From: CAZJDM01 sp964544765 | Lineage (GTDB): Bacteria > Bdellovibrionota_B > Oligoflexia > CAYFLR01 | DNA: 14,586 bases | Assembly: GCA_964544765.1 (NCBI GenBank) | Contig: CAZJDM010000118.1 | Coordinates: 1-14,586, forward strand | Direction: 5' to 3' | Part shown: in pieces, positions 6,999 through 14,277 of the stretch | How positions within the stretch are numbered: the stretch's first letter is position 1 | How the letters are laid out: every line of letters starts with the position of its first letter | Position numbers and translations under genes: made by a program | The notes under the pieces: model-generated | Told to the model about the DNA's origin: nothing | What the model saw: the letters and a program-made list of their open reading frames with translations, nothing else | Databases searched by the model: none

Positions 6999-8204
6999 TT
7001 ATTCCTCATCTTCTTCATAGACCTCTTCATAGAAGATATAAGGGTTTTCTCTAGGATGTTTGACCATTTCGGGTTTTGGATCCAGGCCAATCTCCTCTAA
7101 GAAATTCCCTTTACCAACACGTTCGATAAATTCTCCCACTCTTTCTCTATTTTTTCCATGTTCGGCCCAGGGTTCCCAGATTCTTTCAATCAGATCTTTT
7201 AACTCATCATATGGCGGTTCTATTTTCATAAATGGAACCAACACTGAGGATAATAAAGCACCTTCCATAATAGGCGCCTTGGAACCTAATAAAATAGTAG
7301 CTCCACGTTCTTTGCCAGGTGCAAGTGCTTTAGGCATAGCATTGATACAGTGCATACATCTAACACAATTGGAATTATCAACAGTCAGTTTATCTCCGTC
7401 CCAGTCAATACATTTGGTGGGACAATTCATCATTACGTCTTTGGTGATATCAAGGCCGTTGTTAATATACTCGGGTATGGCACTTTGATCGATTTGAATA
7501 TCATCTTTCCAGGTGCCGATTACAGACAAGTCAGCCCGAGCGATAGACGCTACGCAATCATTTGGGCATCCGGCCATCTTTATTTTGAATTTGTAGGGGA
7601 ATTCTGGTCTATGTAACTCATCCTGATAGTTCATAGTGATTTCATGAGTACAATCCATAGTATCAAAACAGGCCCACTCACAACGAGACTTACCTAAGCA
7701 ACAACTGGGTGTACGCAAATTTGAGCCGGAACCTCCAAGGTCGAAGCCTATTTCGGTCAATTCAGAAAAGGTTTTTTCTAACGCGTCAGTATTAGTACCA
7801 AGGAAAATGATATCTCCAGTTGAACCATGCATATTGGTTAGTCCAGAGCCATTTCTTTCCCAAATATCACAAATTTTACGTAACGCGTCAGTTGAATAGT
7901 ACCATCCAGCAGGTTGATTAACCCGGAGAGTATGGAAATGACTTACTCCTGGAAATTCTTCGGGTAATGAGGAATAACGTCCAATTACACCACCGCCGTA
8001 TCCCATCACTCCGACAATACCACCGTGTTTCCAGTATCCGATTTTGTCCCGATATGATTTTTCTAACTGTCCCATCAAATCGTTGACAGTTTCATTATCT
8101 TTGGCCAACGTTTTAAACTCTTTGACGAAACTGGGCCATGGACCCTTTTCAAGTTCATCAAGTAAGGGTGTCTCCTTTAATTTAATTTTTTTATCATCAG
8201 CCAT
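6999..8204 (-). CDS. dsrA: DsrA, dissimilatory sulfite reductase alpha subunit
   Basis: A 401-residue subunit, near the normal length. The siroheme/[4Fe-4S] motif is CCLGKSRCEWAC (Cys169 and 175 as first ligands) and AGCPNDC (Cys213, 217). The inserted ferredoxin domain shows MNCPTKC (Cys261, 265) and CVRCMHC (Cys280, 283, 286). In known DsrAB structures the alpha-subunit siroheme site is structural or blocked and catalysis occurs at the beta-side siroheme. The protein acts in the cytoplasm with DsrB, DsrC and DsrD. The ATG at 8204 has GAGGT 9 nt upstream. The C-terminus ends in an acidic EEVYEEDEE tail. The gene follows dsrC by 109 bp, a gap with a strong hairpin and a TATAAT box, so it may also have its own promoter. 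Confidence 0.98.
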   Translation of the reverse strand: MADDKKIKLKETPLLDELEKGPWPSFVKEFKTLAKDNETVNDLMGQLEKSYRDKIGYWKHGGIVGVMGYGGGVIGRYSSLPEEFPGVSHFHTLRVNQPAGWYYSTDALRKICDIWERNGSGLTNMHGSTGDIIFLGTNTDALEKTFSELTEIGFDLGGSGSNLRTPSCCLGKSRCEWACFDTMDCTHEITMNYQDELHRPEFPYKFKIKMAGCPNDCVASIARADLSVIGTWKDDIQIDQSAIPEYINNGLDITKDVMMNCPTKCIDWDGDKLTVDNSNCVRCMHCINAMPKALAPGKERGATILLGSKAPIMEGALLSSVLVPFMKIEPPYDELKDLIERIWEPWAEHGKNRERVGEFIERVGKGNFLEEIGLDPKPEMVKHPRENPYIFYEEVYEEDEE

Positions 8205-8245
8205 TAGAATACCTCACTAGTTAATTAATGTTTAGAGTATTAATA

Positions 8246-8251
8246 ATTATA
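8246..8251 (-). promoter_or_regulatory. Possible -10 box upstream of dsrA
   Basis: A perfect TATAAT lies 41 bp before the dsrA start, just after the GGCCTCCGGCC palindrome (8254-8264). At 17 bp upstream I find no TTGACA-like box (AAGACT), so an isolated -10 in AT-rich DNA is weak evidence. If real, it would allow dsrAB to be transcribed apart from qmo-dsrC. Confidence 0.25.
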
Positions 8252-8253
8252 GT

Positions 8254-8311
8254 GGCCTCCGGCCTAACAGTCTTCAGTTGTCTGATGACAGAAGACTGAT
8301 AATTGACAACT
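8254..8311. repeat. Compound palindrome between dsrC and dsrA
   Basis: CAGTCTTC (8268-8275) and GAAGACTG (8291-8298) pair perfectly, and TGTC (8279-8282) with GACA (8287-8290) continue the stem after a 3-nt bulge, giving 12 bp around a 4-nt loop. A competing pairing exists: AGTTGTC (8276-8282) can instead pair with GACAACT (8305-8311). A separate GGCC-TCC-GGCC hairpin occupies 8254-8264. No T-run follows the main stem on the transcribed strand, so it is not an obvious terminator. Confidence 0.65.
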
Positions 8312-8313
8312 TT

Positions 8314-8637
8314 TTAAACACATCCAGTTGGTTTAGGTAATCCGGCTACTTTACATGCTCCTTTAGCAGGACCAGATGGAAAATGCTCATATATTTCTTT
8401 TAATTTAAAACCCGTCTTTTTACACATCATACGGATCATTGGAGCAATTTTGAATTCCGTATAATAATCTCGGATAAAATTGACAATCTTCCAATGTCCT
8501 TCTGTCATTTCTTCAACACCTTCAGTCCTGGCTAATCCCTTTGCCAACTCTTCATCCCATAAGGATGGATCTTGGATAAAACCATCTTCATCTACAACAT
8601 ATTCTTTACCATTAATTTCCACTGTTAGATCACTCAT
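8314..8637 (-). CDS. dsrC: DsrC, sulfur-carrier substrate protein of DsrAB
   Basis: A 107-residue protein of the DsrC/TusE family with the full functional C-terminal arm: GPAKGACKVAGLPKPTGCV. It holds both conserved cysteines, Cys95 and the penultimate Cys106, eleven residues apart. These two cysteines define true DsrC (as opposed to TusE or RspA paralogues) and form the trisulfide with the sulfur taken from sulfite. Reduction of that trisulfide by DsrMKJOP releases sulfide. The helical core, including FIRDYYTEFKIAPMIRMMCKK, is typical. The ATG is preceded by GGGGGA. Here dsrC lies 22 bp after qmoC and just upstream of dsrA, whereas in many classical sulfate reducers it is located away from dsrAB. 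Confidence 0.97.
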   Translation of the reverse strand: MSDLTVEINGKEYVVDEDGFIQDPSLWDEELAKGLARTEGVEEMTEGHWKIVNFIRDYYTEFKIAPMIRMMCKKTGFKLKEIYEHFPSGPAKGACKVAGLPKPTGCV

Positions 8638-8659
8638 ATTTTCCCCCTATCTAAAATTA

Positions 8660-9775
8660 TTAATAATTTTTATTTAAATGTGCCGCGTATAACATAGCCA
8701 CAAAACGATACACAACATGAGCAAACTTGGAATAAGGAAAATAAACCAGTAAGAAAAAGACCGCGACAAGATGAATAAAATATCCGGGGTAGGCCCAATA
8801 GGGCAAATTAAAAATGCGCAAAAACTCTAAAACTACACCGGTTATAATGATAACGAATAAATCAATCAAAAAAATCCAATCAAAATAAATGCCCTTATGT
8901 CCAGAGTACTCACTGGTAGTGGTTCTCGAAACAACAATCATAATCAGTCCCACTAAGAATGAAAGGGCACTGATGTTTCCTAGTATTTTGATAAAATTAG
9001 TTTGGGGAAGCGGATAATAATCATATAACAGAATGCTAAAGACAGCCAAACCGGTTACAATAAATAAACCAACGAAACCAAGAAAAACCGCTAGATGAGA
9101 GAAAAATCGATTTTCATTAACATTACATTTTTTAAACTTATTGTGTAAAAAAATACTACCTACAACCTTGAAAAAAGCTTTAATGATAGGAACTCGTTCT
9201 TTAAAATTACTCCCAACCGATTTCTCCATATTATTCCAAAAGCTCTTAATACCAATAAATGCCATTAAGCAACTGAAAAAAACTAAGGAAGTAAAAAGAA
9301 TGTTGATAGTTAAATGCGAATACATTTTATCGTAGAAAACTTGACCAGCTGGAATGCCCCATTTGCCAGTGATAAATAAAGTAGCGGTAAGTATTATAAT
9401 GGGGATGGCTAATATTATTGGTAGAAATTTAATATCTGAAATCCAACGAGCCATAAAGGAAGGAACAGCATAATGCTCAATAGCCAGTTTGCGTAACGCG
9501 GCCATAACTTCCATGGGCTTGGCATCGCGAGGACAGTACTGGGAGCAATCGTCGCATTGATGACATAACCATATGGTAGGATCACTAAATAGTTTATCTT
9601 TCATTCCCCAGCCAGTAAGGATCATCTGTTTACGGGGAAATGGCAGTGCTTCAGGCGAATTATCACAGATTACCGAACATGTGGCGCATTGGAAGCATTT
9701 TTTAAAAGAGTCACCTCCAGCTTTTTTCATTTTTTTAATAAAATTGATATCAGGATTAATCAAGCTTGTTTGCAA
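8660..9775 (-). CDS. qmoC: QmoC, membrane cytochrome b / iron-sulfur subunit
   Basis: A 371-residue fusion of an HdrC-like iron-sulfur domain and an HdrE/NarI-like membrane domain. Two [4Fe-4S] motifs occur at CFQCATCSVIC (Cys27, 30, 33, 37) and CHQCDDCSQYC (Cys71, 74, 77, 81). About six hydrophobic segments follow (roughly 116-136, 153-175, 226-250, 266-284, 298-318 and 329-347), with His227, His335 and His353 as candidate heme b ligands. QmoC takes electrons from menaquinol and passes them to QmoA/QmoB for APS reductase. The start is a TTG at 9775: AAGGAG (9782-9787) stands 6 nt before it, and the next in-frame Met (residue 16) has no such site. The gene lies 37 bp after qmoB and 22 bp before dsrC. 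Confidence 0.95.
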   Translation of the reverse strand: MQTSLINPDINFIKKMKKAGGDSFKKCFQCATCSVICDNSPEALPFPRKQMILTGWGMKDKLFSDPTIWLCHQCDDCSQYCPRDAKPMEVMAALRKLAIEHYAVPSFMARWISDIKFLPIILAIPIIILTATLFITGKWGIPAGQVFYDKMYSHLTINILFTSLVFFSCLMAFIGIKSFWNNMEKSVGSNFKERVPIIKAFFKVVGSIFLHNKFKKCNVNENRFFSHLAVFLGFVGLFIVTGLAVFSILLYDYYPLPQTNFIKILGNISALSFLVGLIMIVVSRTTTSEYSGHKGIYFDWIFLIDLFVIIITGVVLEFLRIFNLPYWAYPGYFIHLVAVFFLLVYFPYSKFAHVVYRFVAMLYAAHLNKNY

Positions 9776-9780
9776 ATTTC

Positions 9781-9787
9781 GCTCCTT
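9781..9787 (-). promoter_or_regulatory. Ribosome binding site supporting a TTG start of qmoC
   Basis: AAGGAGC, with AAGGAG placed 6 nt before the TTG at 9775. It decides the start, because there is no ATG at this distance and the next Met codon is 15 codons into the conserved N-terminus. Confidence 0.75.
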
Positions 9788-9812
9788 AAAATTTACATAC
9801 CTTATGATGAAT

Positions 9813-11969
9813 TTACATTCCTTTAAAAGGGTTTAACCCCATATCTTCGATCTCTTGCGCGTAATCGTTAAATATTTTCGCTATTTGATCATATTCATTA
9901 ATTGCAAGTTGAAAGGCCTTGATTCTCTCTGGCTCTAATACTAAACGAGTTAAAGTTTCTTGTAATTTCTCTTGCCGTGTTTGAATCAGTTCACTTCCTT
10001 TAATAAAGTGACATTGATAATCATCGCCATGTTGACAACCAATTAATAGTATTCCATCAAATCCTGATGAAAGCGCATCAGCAATATAAACGTTATTAAC
10101 TGAACCAATACAACGTACCGGTATTACCCGTATCAAAGGACTGTATTTTAAACGATGGATACCAGCTAAATCGATAGCCGGGTAAGAGTCGTTTTCACAA
10201 ATAAAAGCAAGTATTCTAGGTTTTTCCTCGAACTCATCTGGAATGTTGATGGATTTGACCATGGAAGAAAGCATATCGATTGAATAATCACTAAAAGAAA
10301 TAATTCGTTCTGGACAACTACCCATGCAGATTCCACAACGACGGCAACGATTAGGATTAGGTTGAGGTGTTCCTTTTTCATCTTCATCTAAAGAACCAAA
10401 GGGGCAATCTTCGGTACAACGCTTACACTGGGTGCATCGTTTGAGGGTAAAATCAGCAAATGATTGATCTCCCAGCCTTGGAAAGTCTGCTTCTCCTCGT
10501 TGTAACAGATCTCCAGCATGAATCGCCTTTAAAGCAGCACCGGAAGCGTCAGTTTTTGCTTCAGCTATATTCATTGGTGACCGTACACAGCCAGCGGCAT
10601 ATATGCCGGTACGTCTTGTTTCATAGGGAAAACATACAAAATGAGAGTCGACGAAACCATGCTTTAAGTCCGGTAGATCTTTACCTAGTCGATAAGTTAG
10701 ATTTAATATATTATTTTGATGAGTTGAAGGTACCATTCCGGTGGCCAGAACCACCATATCTGCTGAAATAGAAATGTTATCTCCTAATAAGGTCTTTTCA
10801 GCGTTTACTATAATACCATTTTCACTTACTTCAACCTTACTAACTTCTCCTTTGGTGAGAAAGGTTCTTTCGTCATCTTGGGCCCATTTGTAAAACTCTT
10901 CAAAATGTCCCGGTGTTCTAAGATGCCTATAAATAATATATACATTGGCGTCAGGATTTTGTTGTCGGCAATAAATTGCTTGCTTTAAACCTACCATACA
11001 ACATACTGAGGAACAATAAGATAGATGATTATCATTATGCTGTCCCGCGCATTGAATAAAAACGATGTTTTGCGGTTTATTGCCATCAGGAGCAATTATG
11101 CCTTCTCCTTCCTCTCCTCCTTCGGCGACCAACTCTTCCATTTGAACATTGTTGATGATATTGGGATGTTGACCATAAGATAAATGCTCAATGTTACTTG
11201 GTTCATAAGGTCTCCATCCAGTAGCTTGTATGATAGAACCAATTTTTAACTGATTTTCTCCATTGGAATTTTTAAGTGTAACGTCAAAAAGACCGGGTTG
11301 GCCTTCTATTTTTTCGATAGTAGTTGATGTACGAATTGTTAAATTTTCTTGATTGTTAACATCTTGGATCAAGTCATCAATATTGGTATACTGTAATTGA
11401 TCATAGGGCCAGTTTTTGGGATATTGTCGATGCATTTTTTTGACTCGACCACCCAATTGATCTTCTTTTTCAACTAAAACAACGTTCCGACCGAATTTAG
11501 CCGCATCCAGAGCTGCTGTAAGACCAGATACACCACCACCGACAACTAAAATATCGGTAGTCATGTTTTCACCAATAAAAGGTTCGGGATGACCGATCTT
11601 TTGAGTTTTTACGATGCCCATACGAAGGTAATCTTCAGCCATCATTTGAGTATCTTCATGTTTTGGCTCTTGGCACCAAGCCACATGCTCGCGGATATTA
11701 ACCCTTTCAAGAAAGATGTTAGGGTTGAAAGTAAAAACATCCTGGTTGACTCGGGCAGAACAGGCGGCAATAACAACAGCATTAAGGTCGTTTTCTTTGA
11801 TATCTGATTTAATTAGATCAATACCTTCCTTATGACATAAGGCATTATGAGTTTTACACAGCGAAACTTTATACTCGTCATTTGCCATTTTACTTAAGGC
11901 ATCTAAATCTAAAGAATCGCCAATACTACAACCATTACATAAATATGTACCTATCTTTTTTTCATTCAA
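9813..11969 (-). CDS. qmoB: QmoB, HdrA/MvhD-like flavoprotein
   Basis: A 718-residue soluble subunit. The N-terminal domain has HdrA-like cysteines (YLCNGC at 10-14, Cys38, Cys45, Cys70). VVGGGVSG (142-149) starts the FAD-binding domain, and LGGRVKKMH (172-180) is typical of HdrA-like flavoproteins. Two ferredoxin motifs follow: CTQCKRCTEDC (Cys512, 515, 518, 522) and CRRCGICMGSC (Cys542, 545, 548, 552). The last 130 or so residues form an MvhD-like domain (about 584-715) with CIGSV (620) and GCQHGDDYQC (644-653). This domain order is that of QmoB, part of the Qmo complex donating electrons to AprAB; flavin-based confurcation has been proposed for it. The start is a TTG at 11969, 2 bp after the qmoA stop, with AAGGAG about 12 nt upstream. 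Confidence 0.96.
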   Translation of the reverse strand: MNEKKIGTYLCNGCSIGDSLDLDALSKMANDEYKVSLCKTHNALCHKEGIDLIKSDIKENDLNAVVIAACSARVNQDVFTFNPNIFLERVNIREHVAWCQEPKHEDTQMMAEDYLRMGIVKTQKIGHPEPFIGENMTTDILVVGGGVSGLTAALDAAKFGRNVVLVEKEDQLGGRVKKMHRQYPKNWPYDQLQYTNIDDLIQDVNNQENLTIRTSTTIEKIEGQPGLFDVTLKNSNGENQLKIGSIIQATGWRPYEPSNIEHLSYGQHPNIINNVQMEELVAEGGEEGEGIIAPDGNKPQNIVFIQCAGQHNDNHLSYCSSVCCMVGLKQAIYCRQQNPDANVYIIYRHLRTPGHFEEFYKWAQDDERTFLTKGEVSKVEVSENGIIVNAEKTLLGDNISISADMVVLATGMVPSTHQNNILNLTYRLGKDLPDLKHGFVDSHFVCFPYETRRTGIYAAGCVRSPMNIAEAKTDASGAALKAIHAGDLLQRGEADFPRLGDQSFADFTLKRCTQCKRCTEDCPFGSLDEDEKGTPQPNPNRCRRCGICMGSCPERIISFSDYSIDMLSSMVKSINIPDEFEEKPRILAFICENDSYPAIDLAGIHRLKYSPLIRVIPVRCIGSVNNVYIADALSSGFDGILLIGCQHGDDYQCHFIKGSELIQTRQEKLQETLTRLVLEPERIKAFQLAINEYDQIAKIFNDYAQEIEDMGLNPFKGM

Positions 11970-11971
11970 AA

Positions 11972-13300
11972 CTATACTTCTCTCCTTAAATAATTAATTG
12001 CCTTAAGTGCTGTCGCGCTGGAATCTTTAATACAAGAAGTAACATCAGTGGGCCTTTTGCATGATCCCACCGCAAAGATACCTTTGAGGGAAGAATTATT
12101 AGTTTCTAAATTGTCTGGGTTATCTAAATTGTCTGGGTTATCTAAATTATTTGGGTTATCTGGATTATAAAATCCATACTTATCACGTGGTATCGTATAA
12201 GGTAATTCTTGATCGAAGGTCGTTGGAACCATACCGGTAGCTAAAACCGTCATATCAACTTTTTGTTGATGTTTTACTCCGGAAATAACGTCTTCAGCAG
12301 TGACAGTTAAATCTTTACTTATGGCATCTTCAGTAATATTAGCGACCTTACCTTTAACAAGTTTCAATTTTTCATCTTTTTCTGAATTAATTAAGAAGTC
12401 TTCATAGCGACCTGGAGTACGTAGATCAATATAGAAGACAAAAATTTGAGCATCAGGATTGTACTTTCTAACATAATTTACTTGCTTTAAAGAGGCCATA
12501 CAACAAACCGAAGAACAAAAAGGAAGATGGTTCTCATCTCTTGAACCGGCACATTGGACAAAAGCTACACTTTCTACTTTTTTATTGTCAGATGGTCTCA
12601 AAATCTCACCTGACGTTGGCCCATTAGATGAAGCTAATCTTTCCATCATTACATTGGTTATAATATTAGGCGATGTTGAGTAATTAAGATTCTCTATATT
12701 ATCGGCTCTATAAGGTTTCCACCCAGTAGCAAATATAATGCCGCCGGCACTCAGATCTAATTGGCGTGATTTCATGTCGAGTTCAATTGCCTGGTATTTA
12801 CACTCCTTTACACATTTGGCACAGGTCGAACCAGAGCATGCTTCTAGATCAATGAAATACTGGTAGGGATTGGCAAGTTCATGAGGAAGATAGATAGCTT
12901 TAGTTTTACGCATATTATAATCGAAATTACTGGCTCTTTCATTAGGACAAACATCTGTACAATCTCCGCATGCAGTGCATTTTTCATTAACTCCAGAGGG
13001 AGCAACGTTGACTGAAACCGAAAAACCATTATCTGTTGGTTGAATGTTTTCAACTTCCGCTAGAGTAATAATATTGATCAGAGAATTGGTACGAAGTCTT
13101 TTGTAGTATATTTCCAATCCGCAATAGGGTGGGCAAAGCTTAGGGAAGTACTGATGCATCGCGGCAACCCGACCTCCTAGGGAAGGGTCTTTTTCAATGA
13201 TAGTAACTTCGTAACCAAATTCAGCGATCTCGATGGCAGTACATATACCGCTGACTCCACCACCTATTACTATTACCTTGTTAGCTGTTTTTTTGTCCAT
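11972..13300 (-). CDS. qmoA: QmoA, HdrA-like FAD subunit of the Qmo complex
   Basis: A 442-residue soluble flavoprotein. VIGGGVSG (11-18) and the GGRVAAMHQYFPKLCPPYCG segment (42-61) define the HdrA-like FAD fold. Cysteine groups follow at CTACGDCTDVC (108-118) and CSGSTCAKCVKEC (155-167), then FCSSVCC (261-267) and the DLRTPGRYEDF motif (292-302). QmoA works with QmoB and QmoC to move electrons from the quinone pool to APS reductase. A poorly conserved stretch near the C-terminus (about 379-398) is made of Asn/Asp/Pro/Leu repeats coded by an 18-bp tandem repeat; it lies between YGFY and the conserved GIFAVGSCKRP motif, so the fold is probably intact. The ATG at 13300 has no strong ribosome site. 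A 90-bp gap with a hairpin separates it from the upstream gene. Confidence 0.96.
   Translation of the reverse strand: MDKKTANKVIVIGGGVSGICTAIEIAEFGYEVTIIEKDPSLGGRVAAMHQYFPKLCPPYCGLEIYYKRLRTNSLINIITLAEVENIQPTDNGFSVSVNVAPSGVNEKCTACGDCTDVCPNERASNFDYNMRKTKAIYLPHELANPYQYFIDLEACSGSTCAKCVKECKYQAIELDMKSRQLDLSAGGIIFATGWKPYRADNIENLNYSTSPNIITNVMMERLASSNGPTSGEILRPSDNKKVESVAFVQCAGSRDENHLPFCSSVCCMASLKQVNYVRKYNPDAQIFVFYIDLRTPGRYEDFLINSEKDEKLKLVKGKVANITEDAISKDLTVTAEDVISGVKHQQKVDMTVLATGMVPTTFDQELPYTIPRDKYGFYNPDNPNNLDNPDNLDNPDNLETNNSSLKGIFAVGSCKRPTDVTSCIKDSSATALKAINYLRREV
11981..11987 (-). promoter_or_regulatory. Ribosome binding site for the TTG start of qmoB
   Basis: AAGGAGA lies within the last codons of qmoA; the AAGGAG core is 12 nt before the TTG at 11969, slightly long but acceptable. 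An ATG 3 bases inside the gene is in another frame, and the next in-frame Met is residue 28, inside the conserved domain, so TTG is the best start. Confidence 0.6.
12107..12160. repeat. 18-bp tandem repeat inside qmoA
   Basis: Three head-to-tail copies of TAAATTGTCTGGGTTATC (12107-12124, 12125-12142, and 12143-12160 with two differences), with a decayed partial copy after them to about 12170. In the qmoA frame each copy codes for the six residues DNPDNL. Copy number change in units of 18 bp would keep the frame. Confidence 0.9.
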
Positions 13301-13319
13301 ATTTTAACCAATTAACGTT

Positions 13320-13353
13320 ATGGGCAGACTTTATGATCAAAGGGAATGCCCAT
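13320..13353. repeat. ATGGGCA hairpin upstream of qmoA
   Basis: ATGGGCA (13320-13326) and TGCCCAT (13347-13353) form a perfect 7-bp inverted repeat with a 20-nt loop, in the 90-bp gap before qmoA. The arm shares ATGGGC with the hairpin at 14241-14267. The rest of the gap (13354-13390) holds an AT-rich imperfect direct repeat of a GTTAGTTAT/AGTTAAC type; I see no convincing promoter. Confidence 0.55.
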
Positions 13354-13390
13354 ACAACGAGTTAGTTATTAGTTAACAACTTAGTTATAA

Positions 13391-14185
13391 TTAACAATGA
13401 GCTGTTATTTCTGCCTCTTCTTTATCTCTAATTTCTCCTCTTAGTTTTATAGTAGTCTCTCCGAATAAACATAGTTTTAACCAATCTACTCCAAAAGAGA
13501 GAAGATGGATATCAGAATCTTTAATTTTTTCTAGTGTTCTATTTGAAACATCAAACCTTTTTAAAAAGCTACTTTTAAAAACGAATTCTCTAAATTTATC
13601 TAGATCATAAAAAACAGTGTGAAACATGTCCATCTTTTGTGGAGTCAGATCGTTACCTTTTTTAAAGTAAGGATGTAGTATGATTTCTTTATACATACCA
13701 CTGAACTTATCATAAGGATCTATTTCTTGATCTTTTATCCATTCTGCGATGGTCCAATTTGTAGATTGTTTCATCCCCTGACAAAAATCATCTTCTTGTT
13801 TGAAGTAATACTCCTCACCGGCATCCTCGGCTCTGATTTTTTGAGAAGCCAAACCGATTGGATACATTCTGCAGGACCATGGACGATCTTCGTAAATCGT
13901 GCATCCATCTTTACTAACGAATGGACAGTCCTTCTGTTGATTGTCATTCAGTTTTAAGAGTAAAACCGGTAGTTTTTGATCTTCAGTAAAAGGGCATATA
14001 GTAAATCTCTCCAAAAATTCGGAGGAACTTATATTCAATCTAGTTTTTATGCATAATACATCGTATGGAGTTAGAAATATGTTTACATCTTGGCAGCATT
14101 TATTAAAGCATGATAATTCTCTTTTACATGAGAAACTAAAACTATCCTTTTTATTTAATTTGTCATTATTCAATTTATCATTCAT
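13391..14185 (-). CDS. YkgJ-type cysteine-cluster protein
   Basis: A 264-residue soluble protein with the cysteine pattern of the YkgJ (zinc- or iron-chelating) family: Cys20, Cys26, CC at 30-31, CPF at 87-89, GCTIYEDRPWSCRMYP (94-109, Cys95 and Cys105). The N-terminal half is this cluster domain; the C-terminal 130 residues are not recognised and may be a lineage-specific extension. The family binds metal or Fe-S through these cysteines, but its biochemical role is largely unknown. It lies between aprA and qmoA on the same strand, so a part in maturing or protecting the Fe-S enzymes of the pathway is possible (inference). The N-terminus has a duplicated NDKLN. The start at 14185 has AGGATG upstream, a modest ribosome site. 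Confidence 0.8.
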   Translation of the reverse strand: MNDKLNNDKLNKKDSFSFSCKRELSCFNKCCQDVNIFLTPYDVLCIKTRLNISSSEFLERFTICPFTEDQKLPVLLLKLNDNQQKDCPFVSKDGCTIYEDRPWSCRMYPIGLASQKIRAEDAGEEYYFKQEDDFCQGMKQSTNWTIAEWIKDQEIDPYDKFSGMYKEIILHPYFKKGNDLTPQKMDMFHTVFYDLDKFREFVFKSSFLKRFDVSNRTLEKIKDSDIHLLSFGVDWLKLCLFGETTIKLRGEIRDKEEAEITAHC

Positions 14186-14240
14186 ATTTCATCCTATATG
14201 TTAAAACATTTTAATAAATGTATGATCTATTGTTTTAAAT

Positions 14241-14267
14241 CGCGATGGGCAGCTTGTGCCCATCGCG
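14241..14267. repeat. Strong 11-bp hairpin after aprA
   Basis: CGCGATGGGCA (14241-14251) and TGCCCATCGCG (14257-14267) form a perfect GC-rich 11-bp stem with a 5-nt loop, 10 bp after the aprA stop. On the transcribed strand it is followed by ATTTAAAAC rather than a T-run, so it is at best a weak terminator; it could protect the 3' end of apr mRNA or reduce readthrough into the YkgJ-type gene. Its arm recurs at 5783-5810 and partly at 13320-13353. Confidence 0.7.
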
Positions 14268-14277
14268 TTTATAAAAA

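Noticed and set aside
14241..14267. A Rho-independent terminator after aprA.
   Set aside because: The stem is strong but there is no T-run on the transcribed strand, and the arm recurs in other gaps, so I list it as a repeat hairpin instead.
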